A DNA stretch of 64,000 nt from assembly GCF_050003625.1 (NCBI RefSeq), contig NC_134400.1, positions 43,510,557-43,574,556 of the forward strand, written 5' to 3'. Origin of the DNA: Haematobia irritans. Lineage: Eukaryota > Arthropoda > Insecta > Diptera > Muscidae. Of the stretch, positions 12,101-23,735 are shown in pieces. A program made the translations under genes and the position numbers. Each line of letters begins with the position of its first letter. Within the stretch, counting starts at the first letter, position 1. Below the pieces are notes generated by a model. The model was given only the letters and a program-made list of their open reading frames with translations. It was not told where the DNA came from and searched no databases.

Positions 12101-12173
12101 TATTTTTGTGTTACTTTTCATGTCATGTTCTTACATTTAGAAAAGTTTTCGAATTAAATTTAAAACAAGTATA

Positions 12174-13353
12174 TACGGCCGTAAGTTCGGCCAGGCCGAA
12201 TCTTACACAGATAAAAATAAGTTTGAGAACCAATAACTTTTGTTGGAAAATCAATAACAAAATTTGTTAATTTTCCTGCAACAAATTAATTTGTACTTTT
12301 AATAACCATTACTACAAAAAAGTTGTTAGCATTCGTTACCATCAGAAGGCAACAAATAATTTGTGTTCTCAATAACATAATTTGTAAGTAATTTGTTGAG
12401 CATCCAACAGTACAAAATATTTGTTGTTGAACGTTATGTTTAATCCTCAACAAATATTTTTGAATTTGAACGAAAAAATTTGTATGTGGTTTGTTCAATG
12501 ACCTGTAACATTTATTGGTGTATTGACAAAAAATTAAATTGAAATTAAAATTGACAGAACTATGCTATGAATTGCACAAAAATTGCAAAATTGCCAGAAC
12601 AATTTTAGAGATATTTTGTTAAGTACTTGCAGAGAAGGAATATGACCAAAATGTTATTTTTGGACGGGAACATGTAACATTTTTGGGTCGAAAATCCTAT
12701 ACTCAGTTTTGTAAATGTATGACGATTTTAAATTTGAGTAGTCCAGGGTCTAGCAAGCATTTTGACAACTTTTTGCCCAGTGTTATATATTCTAGTTAAT
12801 TAGAATTGTAATAACTCTAATCCCGATATTAATATGGTTTTATTAATTATCTCATACAACAAACACATTTAAGAAACTACCAAATTGAAAAATATAAATT
12901 TTTCACAGACATTGATAAATGCTTATCTGTATTCTCTGATGAGTGAGCTCTTTGCTTGCTATCATACACGTGCATGTGCTCATCCTCATTTTGTTCTAGC
13001 GGTGTTCTTCGCATACTTCTTTTTGCAGTCGTACTTTATTCTCAGCGATGTGCGCGTAACCAGTCTTGTATTTTTGTTTTTGTTTTCATATCGATAGCAG
13101 CCAACTAATTTCGCAACAAAACAATTTGTTGAAAATTCAGAATATTTCTATTATTTCCTCTGTCAAGCATCTACAAACACATTTCAACAACAAATGTCTC
13201 ATATTCAATAGACAAATTTGTTGAGCATCAGCAGGTTTTACATACAAATAAAGTTGTTAATATTTATTTGCAGTTATTTTTTTGTGTGTATGTACACTCC
13301 ACCATGGATTGCGTAGAAACTTCTACGAAAGACTGTCATCCACAATCGGTCTA
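12174..13353 (-). mobile_element. R1 3' end fragment carrying a TA-flanked element
   Basis: R1 3' terminus (ACAAGTATATACGGCCGTAA, hairpin TTCGGCCAGGCCGAA) interrupted at 12206-13288 and resuming with TGTACaCTCCACCATGGATT. At about 13353 it abuts R1 sequence in the opposite orientation. Confidence 0.75.
12206..13288. mobile_element. TA-flanked MITE (M3), ends CACAGATAAAAATAA
   Basis: 1083 bp with inverted ends CACAGATAAAAATAA and the complement of CACACAAAAAAATAA, flanked by TA (12204-12205 and 13289-13290) inside an R1 3' end that is otherwise continuous. The subterminal regions hold many AACAAATTTGTTG words in both orientations. A fragment of the M2 type lies at 12630-12690. No coding sequence. 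Confidence 0.8.
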
Positions 13354-15444
13354 TAGTTATATATAGCCGATCCCCAATCACACAAAAATTGGTCCATATC
13401 GGTTCATAATCATAGTTGCCACACGAGCCAAAAATAATCTACCAAAATTTTATTTTTACAACATTGTTAAAATGTTATTTCTATAGAAAATTTTGTCAAA
13501 ATTTTATTTCTATAGAAAATTTTGTCAAAATTTTATTTCTATAGAAAATTTTGTCAAAATTTTATTTCTATAGAAAATTTTATCCAAATTTTATTTCTAT
13601 AGAAAATTTTTTTCAAATTTTACTTCTATAGAAAATGTTGTCAAAATTTTATTTCTATAGAAACTTTAAACTTAATTATATACGTATTTAATCGGCCTTT
13701 TTATACCCTCCACCATAGGATGGGGGGTATATTAACTTTGTCATTCCGTTTGTAACACATCGAAATATTGCTCTAAGATCCCATAAAGTATATATATTCT
13801 GGGTCGTGGTGAAATTCTGAGTCGATCTGAGCATGTCCGTCCGTCCGTCCGTCCGTCTGTTGAAATCACGCTAACTTCCGAACGAAACAAGCTATCGACT
13901 TGAAACTTGGCACAAGTAGTTGTTATTGATGTAGGTCGGATGGTATTGAAAATGGGCCATATCGGTCTACTTTTACGTATAGCCCCCATATAAACGGACC
14001 CCCAAATTTGGCTTGCGAGGCCTCTAAGAGAAGCAAATTTCATCCGATCCGGCTGAAATTTGGAACATGGTGTTAGTATATGGTCTCTAATAACCATGCA
14101 AAAATTGGTCCACATCGGTCCATAATTATATATAGCCCCCATATAAACCGATCCCCCGATTTGGCTTGCGAGGCCTCTAAGAGAAGCAAATTTCATCCGA
14201 TCCGGCTGAAATTTGGTACATGGTGTTAGTATATGGTCTCTAACAACCGTGCCAAAATTCGTCCATATCGGTCCATAATTATATATAGCCCCCATATAAA
14301 CCGATCCCCCGATTTGGCTTGCGAGGCCTCTAAGAGAAGCAAATTTCATCCGATCCGGCTGAAATTTGGTACATGGTGTTAGTATATGGTCTCTAACAAC
14401 CGTGCCAAAATTCGTCCATATCGGTCCATAATTATATATAGCCCCCATATAAGCCGTTGCACAGATTTGACCTCCGGAGCCTCTTAGAGGAGCAAAATTC
14501 ATCCGATCATGTTGAAATTTGGTACGTGGTGTTAGTATATGGTATCCAACAATCATGCAGGAATTGGTCCATATCGGTCCGTAATTATATATAGCCCCCA
14601 TATAAATCGATCCCCAGATTTGGCTTGCGGAGCCTCTAAGAGAAGCAAATTTCATCGGATCCTGTTGAAATTTGGTACATGGTGTCAGCATATGATATCG
14701 GTTCATAATCATGGTTACCACTCGAGCCAAAAATAATCTATCAAAATTTTATTTTTATAGAAAACATTATCAAAATGTTATTTCTATAGATAATTTTGTC
14801 AAAATTTTATTACTATAGAAACTTTTGTCAAAATTTTATTTCTATAGAAAATTTTGTCCAAATTTTATTTCTGTAGACAAATTTTTTCCAAATTTTATTT
14901 CTATAGAAATTTTTGCCAAAATTTTATTTCTATAGATTTTTTTTCGAAATTTTACTTCTATAGAAAATGTTGTCAAAATTTTATTTTGTCAAAATTTTAT
15001 TTCTATAGAAACTTTATACTTAATTATATACGTATTTAATCGGCCTTTTTTAGTTTAATATATACTACGTATGGACTATGTGGTATATATTACGGAGTTA
15101 GGAAGTTTTAAGATACCTTGCCATCGGCAAGTGTTACCGCAACCCAAGTAATTCGATTGTGGATGACAGTCTTCAGTAGAAGTTTCAACGCAATCCATGG
15201 TGGAGGGTACATAAGCTTCGGCCTGGCCGAACTTACGGCCGTATATACTTGTTTAGTTTAATATATACCACGTATGGACTATGTGGCATATATTACGGTG
15301 TTAGGAAGTTTTATGATACCTTGCCATCGGCAAGTGTTACCGCAACCCAAGTAATTCGATTGTCTTCAGTAGAAGTTTCTACGCAATCCATGGTGGAGGG
15401 TACATAAGCTTCGGCCTGGCCGAACTTACGGCCGTATATACTTG
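13354..15444 (+). mobile_element. R1 element (R1a) interrupted by a second R1 (R1b)
   Basis: R1a runs from 13354 through its 29-bp array to AATCGGCCTTTTT (13702), and its 3' domain resumes at about 15253 (AGTTTAATATATACC) and runs to 15444, where the assembly gap begins. R1b occupies the interval between. Confidence 0.8.
13701..15252 (+). mobile_element. DINE-1-like R1 element (R1b), complete
   Basis: 5' hairpin (ATACCCTCCACCATAGGATG, 13703 onward), (GTCC)n at 13837-13858, the partial first unit, five 153-bp units of which two neighbours (about 14135-14440) are almost identical, linker, 29-bp array (14730-15010), 3' domain and hairpin TTCGGCCTGGCCGAA, ending ACTTGTT. It is inserted in a T run of R1a with no target duplication, which fixes the boundaries of the family. 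The 329-codon open frame on the minus strand is a by-product of the 51-codon period. Confidence 0.85.
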
Positions 15445-15544
15445 NNNNNNNNNNNNNNNNNNNNNNNNNNNNNNNNNNNNNNNNNNNNNNNNNNNNNNNN
15501 NNNNNNNNNNNNNNNNNNNNNNNNNNNNNNNNNNNNNNNNNNNN
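15445..15544. other. Assembly gap, 100 N
   Basis: Exactly 100 unknown bases, a conventional gap size, between two R1 copies. The true distance is unknown. Confidence 0.95.
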
Positions 15545-16173
15545 GTCTATAGTTATATATAACCGATCCCCAATCACACAAAAATTGGTCCATATCGGTT
15601 CATAATCATGGTTGCCATTCGAGCCAAAAATAATCTACCAAAATTTTATTTTTGTAGAAAACATTGTCAAAATGTTATTTCTATAGAAAATTTTGTCAAA
15701 ATTTTATTTTTATAGAAAATTTTGTCAAAATTTTATTTCTATAGAAAATTTTGACAAAATTTTATTTCTATAGAAAATTTTGACAAAATTTTATTTCTAT
15801 AGAAAATGTTGTCAAAATGTTATTTCTATAGAAAATTTTATCAAAATTTTATTTCTATAGAAAAGTTTTTCTAAATTTTACTTCTATAGAAAATGTTGTC
15901 AAAATTTCATTTTGTCAAAATTTTATTTCTATAGAAACTTTAAACTTAATTATATACGTATTTAATCGGCCTTTTTTAGTTTAATATATACCACGTATGG
16001 ACTATGTGGTATATATGACGGTGATAGGAAGTTGTAAGATACCTTGCCATCGGCAAGTGTTACCGCAACCCAAGTAATTCGATTGTGGATGACAGTCTTC
16101 AGTAGAAGTTTCAACGCAATCCATGGTGGAGGGTACATAAGCTTCGGCCTGGCCGAACTTACGGCCGTATATA

Positions 16174-17832
16174 CACTCTTAGAAAAATATGTTTTTCATA
16201 TGTTCCGATATAAACAAAATGTGTTTTGTGTTTTAAAACACAATATTAAAAGTGCAAACATGCAATGTTCCTAAACTAACACTAAAAGTTTGGGACATCT
16301 ATGTTAATATGTTAGAATATATTATGTTTGGGACATGAATGTTTCATAAAAATCATATGTGTGAATGCAAACATGTATAAATTTACAAATTTCGACTAAA
16401 CATACATATGTTGTGATATTTTATTCAAAGCGACAGAGAGAGTATAGAGAAAGAAATAGAGATGGAAACCGGGAGAGTTGACAAAAGATATCAACATAAC
16501 ACAGCGAAAGAATCAAAAGAGAACAATTTCTATGAAACCGCTTGTATGTTGTTTCGGAAAACTTGTTTATGATAACGCCAAAAATTTGATATGCTTAAAT
16601 CTAAATATTATTTAATTTGAATCAAGAGAATAGGCATTCGGAACCAAGAGAATAGACATTAAAACAAACAGCATGTGTTTTCGCCGTGAGAGCAGCATTT
16701 TATGTATGTGTGGACATGTGTTTTGTTTATCATTTTGGCATTATGGGCACAATTTTTTTCTTGGTTCGTTAAAAGGAATCAGGGGTCTTCATAAAAATAA
16801 CGAATGGGCACTATACTCTTTTTAGAGTTGGGACAGTTAAATGAAATAAGGAGGAAATAGTGAAAAATTACACAGTAAAATGTATAAAAACAAAATTTAG
16901 TTCCTCTTTATTAATAAGTAGTCCACGAGGAGTTGACGGACACCTTCACATATAAAAGCGGACATTAAGTTCGAGTTTCGCAGCTAAAACAATTTAAAAA
17001 GTTTATTTTCCTTAAAATGAATTATTAAAGAAAAATAAAAGGCATTTTAGAGCGATGGTGTTAAATGCTAGTAAAAAAATTGTTCACGCCTAAATAAATT
17101 TATGTTTATATTATAAAATTATATATGTATGTTTATACTCGACTCCACATTCTTCTTTTGTTAGAGTTTTTGAATTCCTTCCAAATTTTAAAGTTTTGTA
17201 CCAAAAACAGGTTTTTGTTACAAAATTGTTATTTTGCTATAAAAAAATAATATGTTATCCAAAAAATTAGTCAATTTCGTTTATATCAAGCACTGTTACT
17301 GACTATAAATCTTTAATAACCCACATTTCGAAGTTTCATTATAAAAATTTAATATAGTATAAATATAAATGCGTAAATTAAAAAAAAAAAAAACAAAGGT
17401 GTTCGGTCGGAGCAGGGATTGAACCCACGACCCTTTGCATGCTGGTGACTATAACAGCTACGTAGCCCAGTGGATAGTGTGTTGGCTTACAAACTGTATG
17501 GTCCTCGGTTCGATTCTCCGTGCAGGCGAAAGGTAAAATTTAAATAATTTATAAAAGTGAATAATTTCTTCAACATTATTTGTATTACAGAAAAAGGTGC
17601 CAAGAACTAAAATATGAAGTGAGAATTACGAGTATGTTAGGGAATGAGCACAATCGTCTTTGGGAAAATTCTTCCAAGCATATAATATTTTTGGGCTCAA
17701 AATGCTTCCAAACATATAATATGTTCACATAAAACAAATATGTTAATGTTTCGGCAGTATCCAATAATATATGTGCTTCCTGCAAAATATGTTTGGAACA
17801 TATGTTAAAGAGGCGATTTTTTTTTGAGGGTG
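16174..17832. mobile_element. TA-flanked MITE (M1) with tRNA-like core
   Basis: 1659 bp, ends CACTCTTAGAAAAATATG and the complement of CACCCTCAAAAAAAAATCG, flanked by TA (16172-16173 and 17833-17834) in the terminal TATATACTTG of R1. Rich in ATATGTTTGGGACAT words in both orientations. It contains two divergent tRNA-like segments at 17404-17528. Same family as 26823-27790. No transposase. Confidence 0.82.
17404..17528. repeat. Two divergent tRNA-like sequences
   Basis: Plus strand 17458-17528 has an A-box-like TAGCCCAGTGG (17463-17473) and B-box-like GGTTCGATTCTCC (17507-17519). Minus strand 17475-17404 has GGGTTCAATCCCTGC as B box and an AGCATGCAAAG anticodon-arm-like stretch. They overlap at the palindrome AGCTACGTAGC. 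The T-stem of the plus copy does not pair well, so these are not taken as functional tRNAs but as tRNA-derived parts of the MITE. Confidence 0.6.
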
Positions 17833-17842
17833 TACTTGTTTA

Positions 17843-19119
17843 AACTTTGCGAAAGTCAAATTTTCAATATTTTTGATTTTTTCTCAATTTAAATTTGTTG
17901 AGCTGTTATTAACCCACATAATTGTACATGCTCATGGTCACCGTATGTCTGTAAATTTTTATACAATTTATAATCAATTTTGAAACAAATGACATCGTCT
18001 TTATATACTTTTATATTTGCCATTGAAATATCTGCATCATATTATACTTTTCATACAAAATCAATTTTTTGATTTAGAGCCCATTAGCCAATTTTGGTCA
18101 AAATAAATTTCAGGAATGATTATTAAACATTAATAATAAAACGGTATATATTATAATTGGGATAAGTATCAAAAATTAATAATAAAACTTTATATATTAT
18201 ATTAGGACAATATGTAATTCAGTGTTTGAATTTAAAATAATCTCCATTATAAAACTTATGATTATTTATAAAATATTTTCTATATTATTTTCCAGATGAA
18301 ACCTTACATTGTAAAATTTCATAATAGCCGCAGACGACGAAGCTCTATATATATATATACACCTAGAAATTGTATAATTTCAAAATAAAATCAGAGCATT
18401 GATTTCAATTATGAAAACAAAAACAAACAAAAAACGTCAAATAACCTGTTTGTGATAAAATCATCTTTCCAAGTGATGACAATCTGCTTCACTAACGCTA
18501 AGCTTGACGACTGCTGAACCAGTGCCAGTGTGTCAACCGCTTAATTGTTTCATCGATTTGAATAATAATAATGATAGAGGCGATAGAATTTCACTTAGCT
18601 TTCCATAGCGGTTATCTCGGCCATAAATTAACACAGAATCCATTAAGCGCAAATTGCAAAGCAATTGTCTTTCCTTCTATTGCATTACATTGCTTGTGGC
18701 AATCGAGGTATTGTCGCTGAATGATTATTCATCATGAAAAACTAAAACCTCAATTGCTCAACAATGATCGCAATAATGATCTCCAGATAATGAAGTGATA
18801 ATGAAATTGTGTTTTGCTGAGACAATTGTTGATCGCATAAATCCTCAAAAAGTGGGATTGGCCCCATGAACTATTGTACAGTAGCTTTAATTGCTATGGT
18901 GATCAGTTAATCTATCTAGGTTCACTGACCATTTACAGGGCAGCCTATACTAAATATTACACTCAAAGAAATTTATTAGTGGAAGCAGCAAAACATTCGG
19001 CTAAAGCAGCCAAAAGGGAAGCACACTTAAAAAAATAAGTGAAAGCCGATTTACTTACAGTGGAGAGCAACACCGAGTGCATGTTTTCACTTTTTTTACA
19101 AACGTTGTTAAATAGAAAA
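17843..19119. other. Mostly unique noncoding DNA
   Basis: No repeat family recognised except a short (TA)n near 18345. Around 18470-18850 the base composition is more balanced and there are many short inverted words (for example CAATTGTC, GACAATTG). No reading frame of note. Confidence 0.5.
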
Positions 19120-19742
19120 TGTCTAGTAAAGTTCGCAAAGATTGGGTCGTTGATGACTGGAAATAAGTTAAATGGTCAGATGAAACAAAAATAAGCCGTT
19201 TTTAATCTGATGCAATAGAACATTACCTTCGAACTTCACTGGTAATGACCAAGTCTCCAAAAACACCACATCACTCAAACCGTAAAACATAGAGCGGGAA
19301 GCTCTATGGTATGGGGATGATGACACACTTGGCCGTTGGTTAGTGGTAATGAATCATGAAAAAAAAATTAATGAAGTACTAGAATCTTACTACTTTTAGT
19401 TTACGAGCTAGTCTGTAAGGATTTTGCAAATCCATAGACTTAAATAAATAAATAAATTGTGCAATCAAATTTGCTTGAGTTTGTGGAGGTTTGTGCCTAC
19501 CTTGCGGATCAAGTTGTTTTTCAAAAAGACGGCAAACCCAAGCATACTCGTACTTACAAAATAGTAAGAAAATGGTTGTCGGAGCGCAGTTCTCAAATGC
19601 TCAAAAGGCTACCACAAAGCCCATTGAGAATTTATGGTATCTGGTTAAAAGGTGCTTGAGGTTACACAAAAGACCACCAAAAAAAGCAATGAGATCTAGA
19701 GTCGAGTTCAGCACCATTAGTCGGATATTCCAAAAGAAATAA
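19120..19742 (+). pseudogene. Tc1-type transposase relic
   Basis: Translation in shifting frames shows Tc1 landmarks in order: WKxVKWSDETKIS (about 19158-19200, first Asp), a degenerate SSMVWG (about 19300-19316), FQKDGKPKHTRTYKIV (about 19520-19566, second Asp) and PIENLWYLVKRCLR (about 19620-19661, the Glu of DD34E). Several stops and frame changes are present and the first third is barely recognisable. Terminal repeats were not found. It lies in otherwise unique sequence. Confidence 0.7.
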
Positions 19743-19932
19743 AGGACTATAGACTAAATACTAAGACATTTGATTTTAATGTATGAAGCATAAAGTACCA
19801 ACCAGGATTCAGACTTACTTTTATTTTATTTATTAATAAATAAATAATTATTTTATAATTTAAAATAAATAATTATTTTATAATTTATCTGAATGTACAG
19901 TTTTGTTTATCAGAAAATAATGTATAAATGAA
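19743..19932. other. AT-rich spacer
   Basis: Contains a duplicated AAATAATTATTTTATAATTT stretch and nothing coding. Confidence 0.4.
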
Positions 19933-20128
19933 AAACAAGTATATCCGGCCGTTAAAACTTCCTAATACCGTAATATATACCACGTAGTCCATACGTGGTA
20001 TATATTAAACTTAAAATGGTCGATTAAATACGTATATAATTAAGTTTGACAAAATTTTCTATAGAAATAAAATTTTGACAAAATAAAATTTTGACAACAT
20101 TTTCTATAGAAGTAAAATATGGACAAAA

Positions 20129-22094
20129 TCTATATATATAAAATTCAAATTATGTTTGTTTATTTGTTTGTTTGTTTGTTTGTTTATTTGTATGTTCCGG
20201 GTTGGCGCGAAAACGGCTGAACCGATTTACTTGAAACTTTCAGAGATCGTGGGGGGCACTCATGTGCTGAAAATAGGGTACCTCTTTTTTTGACATATGG
20301 TCGCGGAGAGGAACCTCCCCTTTGTCCGCCTTTTTGAAAATTAGACCAAAGTTGACCGATTTGCTTGAAATTTTCATTGAAGATTGGGGTTGACATCTAG
20401 ACAAAGATCCGCTACTTTTTATTTCGATATTTGGCGGCGGAGGGGGGCCTCCCCTTTGTACGACTTTTTTAAAGTACAGTGGAAAAACTAAAATTCTCTA
20501 AATTATCTGAGATTTACAGAAAACATGTGGTGAGGTTATGGAATTAATATGGGGTACCTGATGATTTCATATGTGGATGGGGAGGGGGACCTCCCCTTTG
20601 CCCTACTTTTTGAAACTTGGAACAAAATTATGCGATTTGCTTGAAATTTTCATTGAATGTTGGGGTTGGCATCTAGACAAAAACCCGCTACATTATTTTT
20701 CGGTATTTAGTTGGGGAGGGGGACCACCCCTTTGCCGATTTTTTTTTTTTTTGAAAGTACAAACAAAACTAAACTCCCCCGACTGAAATTTTACGGAAAA
20801 AACGGGTTATGAAATTTATATCAGGTTCCTGATTTTTTAATAAAAATAAAAGGGCATAGGGAGACATCCGCTTCTCTTAAGTACATACAGAGAAACAATT
20901 AAACTTTACCGAGTTACTTGAGGACTGGGGAGAGGTTACGATATTAATAGTTGATACCTGATTTTGTGATATTTGGACGGAAGAGAGGCCGCCCCTTTAG
21001 GCTTATAATTTGTTTGACATTTTCTGGGACGTTTACAAAAGATACGCTACATCACTTTTCGATATTTGGTTGGGGAGGAGATCCTCCTCTAAAACTGCAA
21101 AAAAAATTAAGTTTTCTTGAAATTTACAAAAGCAGTGGGGGAAGGTTATGAACGAAGAGGCAACCTTCCTTGCCCCACACTTGAAGGAAAGTTTTAAGAA
21201 TTTTCAGGGAAGGTTAGGGGTGCTATTCACTGTTTGTCGATATTGTATCGGGGAAAGTGACGTCCCTTTAAAACAATAGAGCAAAATTTAAACATCGCCG
21301 ATCTACTTGAAATTTACAGGGAACGTGGGAGGAGGTGATTAAATTTATACATGATTTTTAAATTGGTATATGATTTTTCGATATCTGGTTGGGGAAGGGG
21401 AAAATTGAAATAAACTTTATCGATTTACTTCGATAGAATTTATAGGGACCATTGAGTAGTTGCGAAATGAATATAGGGTACGTGATAGTCCGATATCAGG
21501 TCGGAGTGGTGCGAAGGTGGGGAGGGTGCCCTTTTGTCCGTTTTTTTTTTTTTTTTTTCTTAAATTGAAAGTAGAGGGTTGTCCATAAATGGGAACTCGG
21601 TACATAATTTTATGATTTTTGCACAGGCTTCTGCCACACTTCTTTTTAGTAAAGAACTTAAATTTACATGAAATTGGTAGCCAAGGTATAGGGTACATCA
21701 TTTTCCAACATTTTAGCAAATGTTAATGTGATAAAATTTTTTACTACGTTTGCTTTTTCCGATTTATTGGATAATATAGTGCTTAATTTTCAGATTTGTT
21801 GAGGAAAAGGATATCTTTCCTTGACAAACCACACTTAAAATTCACAAGAAATATAGAAGATTGTCCAACTACTTGAATACAGAACATTATTAAAAAAATT
21901 TGGAGGAAAGGGTACACCCTCTCCCGCCGTATTTATACCTATAAACGAAAAATCAAGTAGTCCGATTTGTTTAAAAGAATTCAAATCTTTTCGAATTTGT
22001 TTTCAGCACGAAGGATATAGTTGACTAAGTTAACGCAAAATGTTCCTCCAAATACGCTTCGGAAGGCGCAGCGAAGCGGGCTGGGTTACGCTAG
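20129..22094 (+). mobile_element. Non-autonomous Helitron
   Basis: A 1966-bp element with 5' TC (TCTATATATATAAAATTC) followed by a GTTT-rich tract, and 3' CTAG. The 3' end is preceded by a 7-bp hairpin, CGCTTCG (22055-22061) and CGAAGCG (22072-22078) with a 10-base loop, 12 bases before the CTAG at 22091-22094. It sits between A (20128) and T (22095) without target duplication. Removing it rejoins a 29-bp repeat (ACAAAA + TTATCTATAG). These are the hallmarks of Helitrons. No Rep/helicase coding sequence is present, so mobilisation would need an autonomous relative. Confidence 0.88.
20304..21540 (+). repeat. Diverged tandem units inside the Helitron with G-rich/C-rich palindromes
   Basis: About nine diverged units spaced near 133 bp or multiples, each centred on a purine-rich then pyrimidine-rich core such as GGAGGGGGACCTCCCC. 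Cores lie near 20310, 20446, 20588, 20720, 20987, 21080, 21258, 21390 and 21520. Words such as TTGCTTGAAATTTTCAT recur between them. Confidence 0.7.
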
Positions 22095-22890
22095 TTATCT
22101 ATAGAAATACGATTTTAACAAAATTTTCTATAGAAATCACATTTTGACAAAATATTCTATAGAAATAAAATTTTTACAAAATTTTCAAAAGATTTAAAAT
22201 TTTGAAAACATTCTCTATAGAATAAAAATTTTGACAACATTTTCTACAGAAATAAAATTTTGCCAAAATTTTCTATAGAAATAAAATTTTGCCAAAATTT
22301 TCTATAGGAATAAAATTTCAACAAAATTTTCTATAGGAATAAAATGTTGACAAAATTTTCTATAGAAATAAAATTTTGCTAGATTATTTTTGCTCGAGTG
22401 GCAAGCATGATTATGAACCGATATGGACCAATTTTTGTGTGATTGGGGATCGGCTATATCTAACTATAGACCGATATGGACCAATTTTGGCATGGTTATT
22501 AGCGGCCATATCTTAACACCACGTTGCAAATTTCAACCGGATCGGATGAATATTGCTCGTACAAGTGGCTCCGAAGTTCAAATCTGGGGATCGGTTTATA
22601 TAGGGGCTATATATAATTATGGACTGATATGGACCAATTTTTGAATGGTTGTTAGAGACCATATACTAATACCATGTACCAAATTTCAGCCGGATAGGAT
22701 GAAATTTTCTTTTCTTAGAGCAATCGCAAGCCAAATTTGGGGATCCGTTTATATGGGGCTATACGTAAAAGTGGACCGATATGGCCCATGTGCAATACCA
22801 TCCGACCTACATCAATAGCAACTACTTGTGCCAAGTTTCAAGTCGATAGCTTGTTTCGTTCGGAAGTTAGCGTGATTTCAACAGATGGAC

Positions 22891-23735
22891 ATCGGGTTGA
22901 AATTTGGTACGTGATGTTAGTATTTGTACTCTACCAACCATTCAAAAATTGGCCCATATCGGTTCGTAAGTATAAAGCTCCCATATAAACCGATCCCCAG
23001 ATTTGACCTCTGGAACCTCTTGGAGGAGCAAAATTCATCTGATCCGTTTGAAATTTGGTACGTGGTGTTATTATATGATCCATAACATCAATGAAAAAAT
23101 TGGTTCACTTCGGCCCATAATTATATATAGCCCCCATAAAAACCGATCCCCAGATTGGACCTCCGGAGCCTCTTGGAGGAGCAAATTTCATCTGATCCGA
23201 TTGAAATTCGGTACGTGGTGTTAGAATATGGCCTCTAATACCCATGCAAAAATTGGTCCAAATCGGTACATAATTATATAGAGCCCCCATATAAACCGAT
23301 CCCCAGTTTAACATCCGAAACCTCTAAGAGGAGCAAAATTCATCAGATTCGGTTGAACTTTTGTATTTGAGCTAGTATATGGCCGTTAACAAATATATTA
23401 AACTTGGTTCATATCGGTCTATAGTTATATATAGCCCCCATATAAACCGATCCCCAATCACACAAAAATTGGTTCATATAATAATTGTATATAGCCTTCA
23501 TATAAAGTGACACCCATATCTCAATTCTGGCTCTGTAATTACTGCGCAAAAGTTCATATCGGTTCGTAATTATTTTTATTTTTATACTTATTTACCTGCC
23601 TTTTTTGTCTATTACATATCACGTATGGACTAGCTTACAATTTAGAAGACGATGTTAAGAAGTTTTAAGATGCCTTGGCATCGGTAAGTATTACAACAAA
23701 CCAAGTAATTCGATTGTGGTTGAAGTCTTAGGAGA
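22891..23735 (+). mobile_element. R1-related array with variant 3' domain
   Basis: Four 153-bp units, then a diverged version of the R1 3' domain (23580-23735) including ATCACGTATGGACTA and CCTTGGCATCGGTAAG. Terminal hairpins absent. Confidence 0.65.

Larger units (their letters stand above)
15545..17842 (+). mobile_element. R1 3' part with inserted TA-flanked element
   Basis: Linker, 29-bp array (15630-15930), 3' domain and hairpin up to GGCCGTATATA (16173), then a MITE, then CTTGTTT (17835 onward). Confidence 0.75.
19933..22890 (-). mobile_element. R1 element interrupted by the Helitron
   Basis: 3' end at 19933 (shortened, missing the CCATGGATTG block), 29-bp array (20045-20128 and 22095-22380), then central units (22390-22880) up to the first GGAC of the tetranucleotide tract, where it is cut and joined to R1 sequence in the opposite orientation. 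Confidence 0.75.

Noticed and set aside
13741..14730. 329-codon open frame on the minus strand, and similar MGAI/KFQ/DGRTD frames throughout
   Set aside because: They follow the 153-bp repeats of DINE elements, occur on both strands at many broken copies, run into hairpin and microsatellite sequence, and have no start context or splice structure. Treated as a by-product of the period unless selection is shown.
15311..15577. Open frame across 15311-15577
   Set aside because: It spans the N gap and repeat sequence, so the translation is meaningless.
17458..17528. Possible functional tRNA gene (Val-like TAC anticodon loop)
   Set aside because: Anticodon and T stems do not pair, and it lies within a MITE with related copies. 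Annotated as tRNA-like only.
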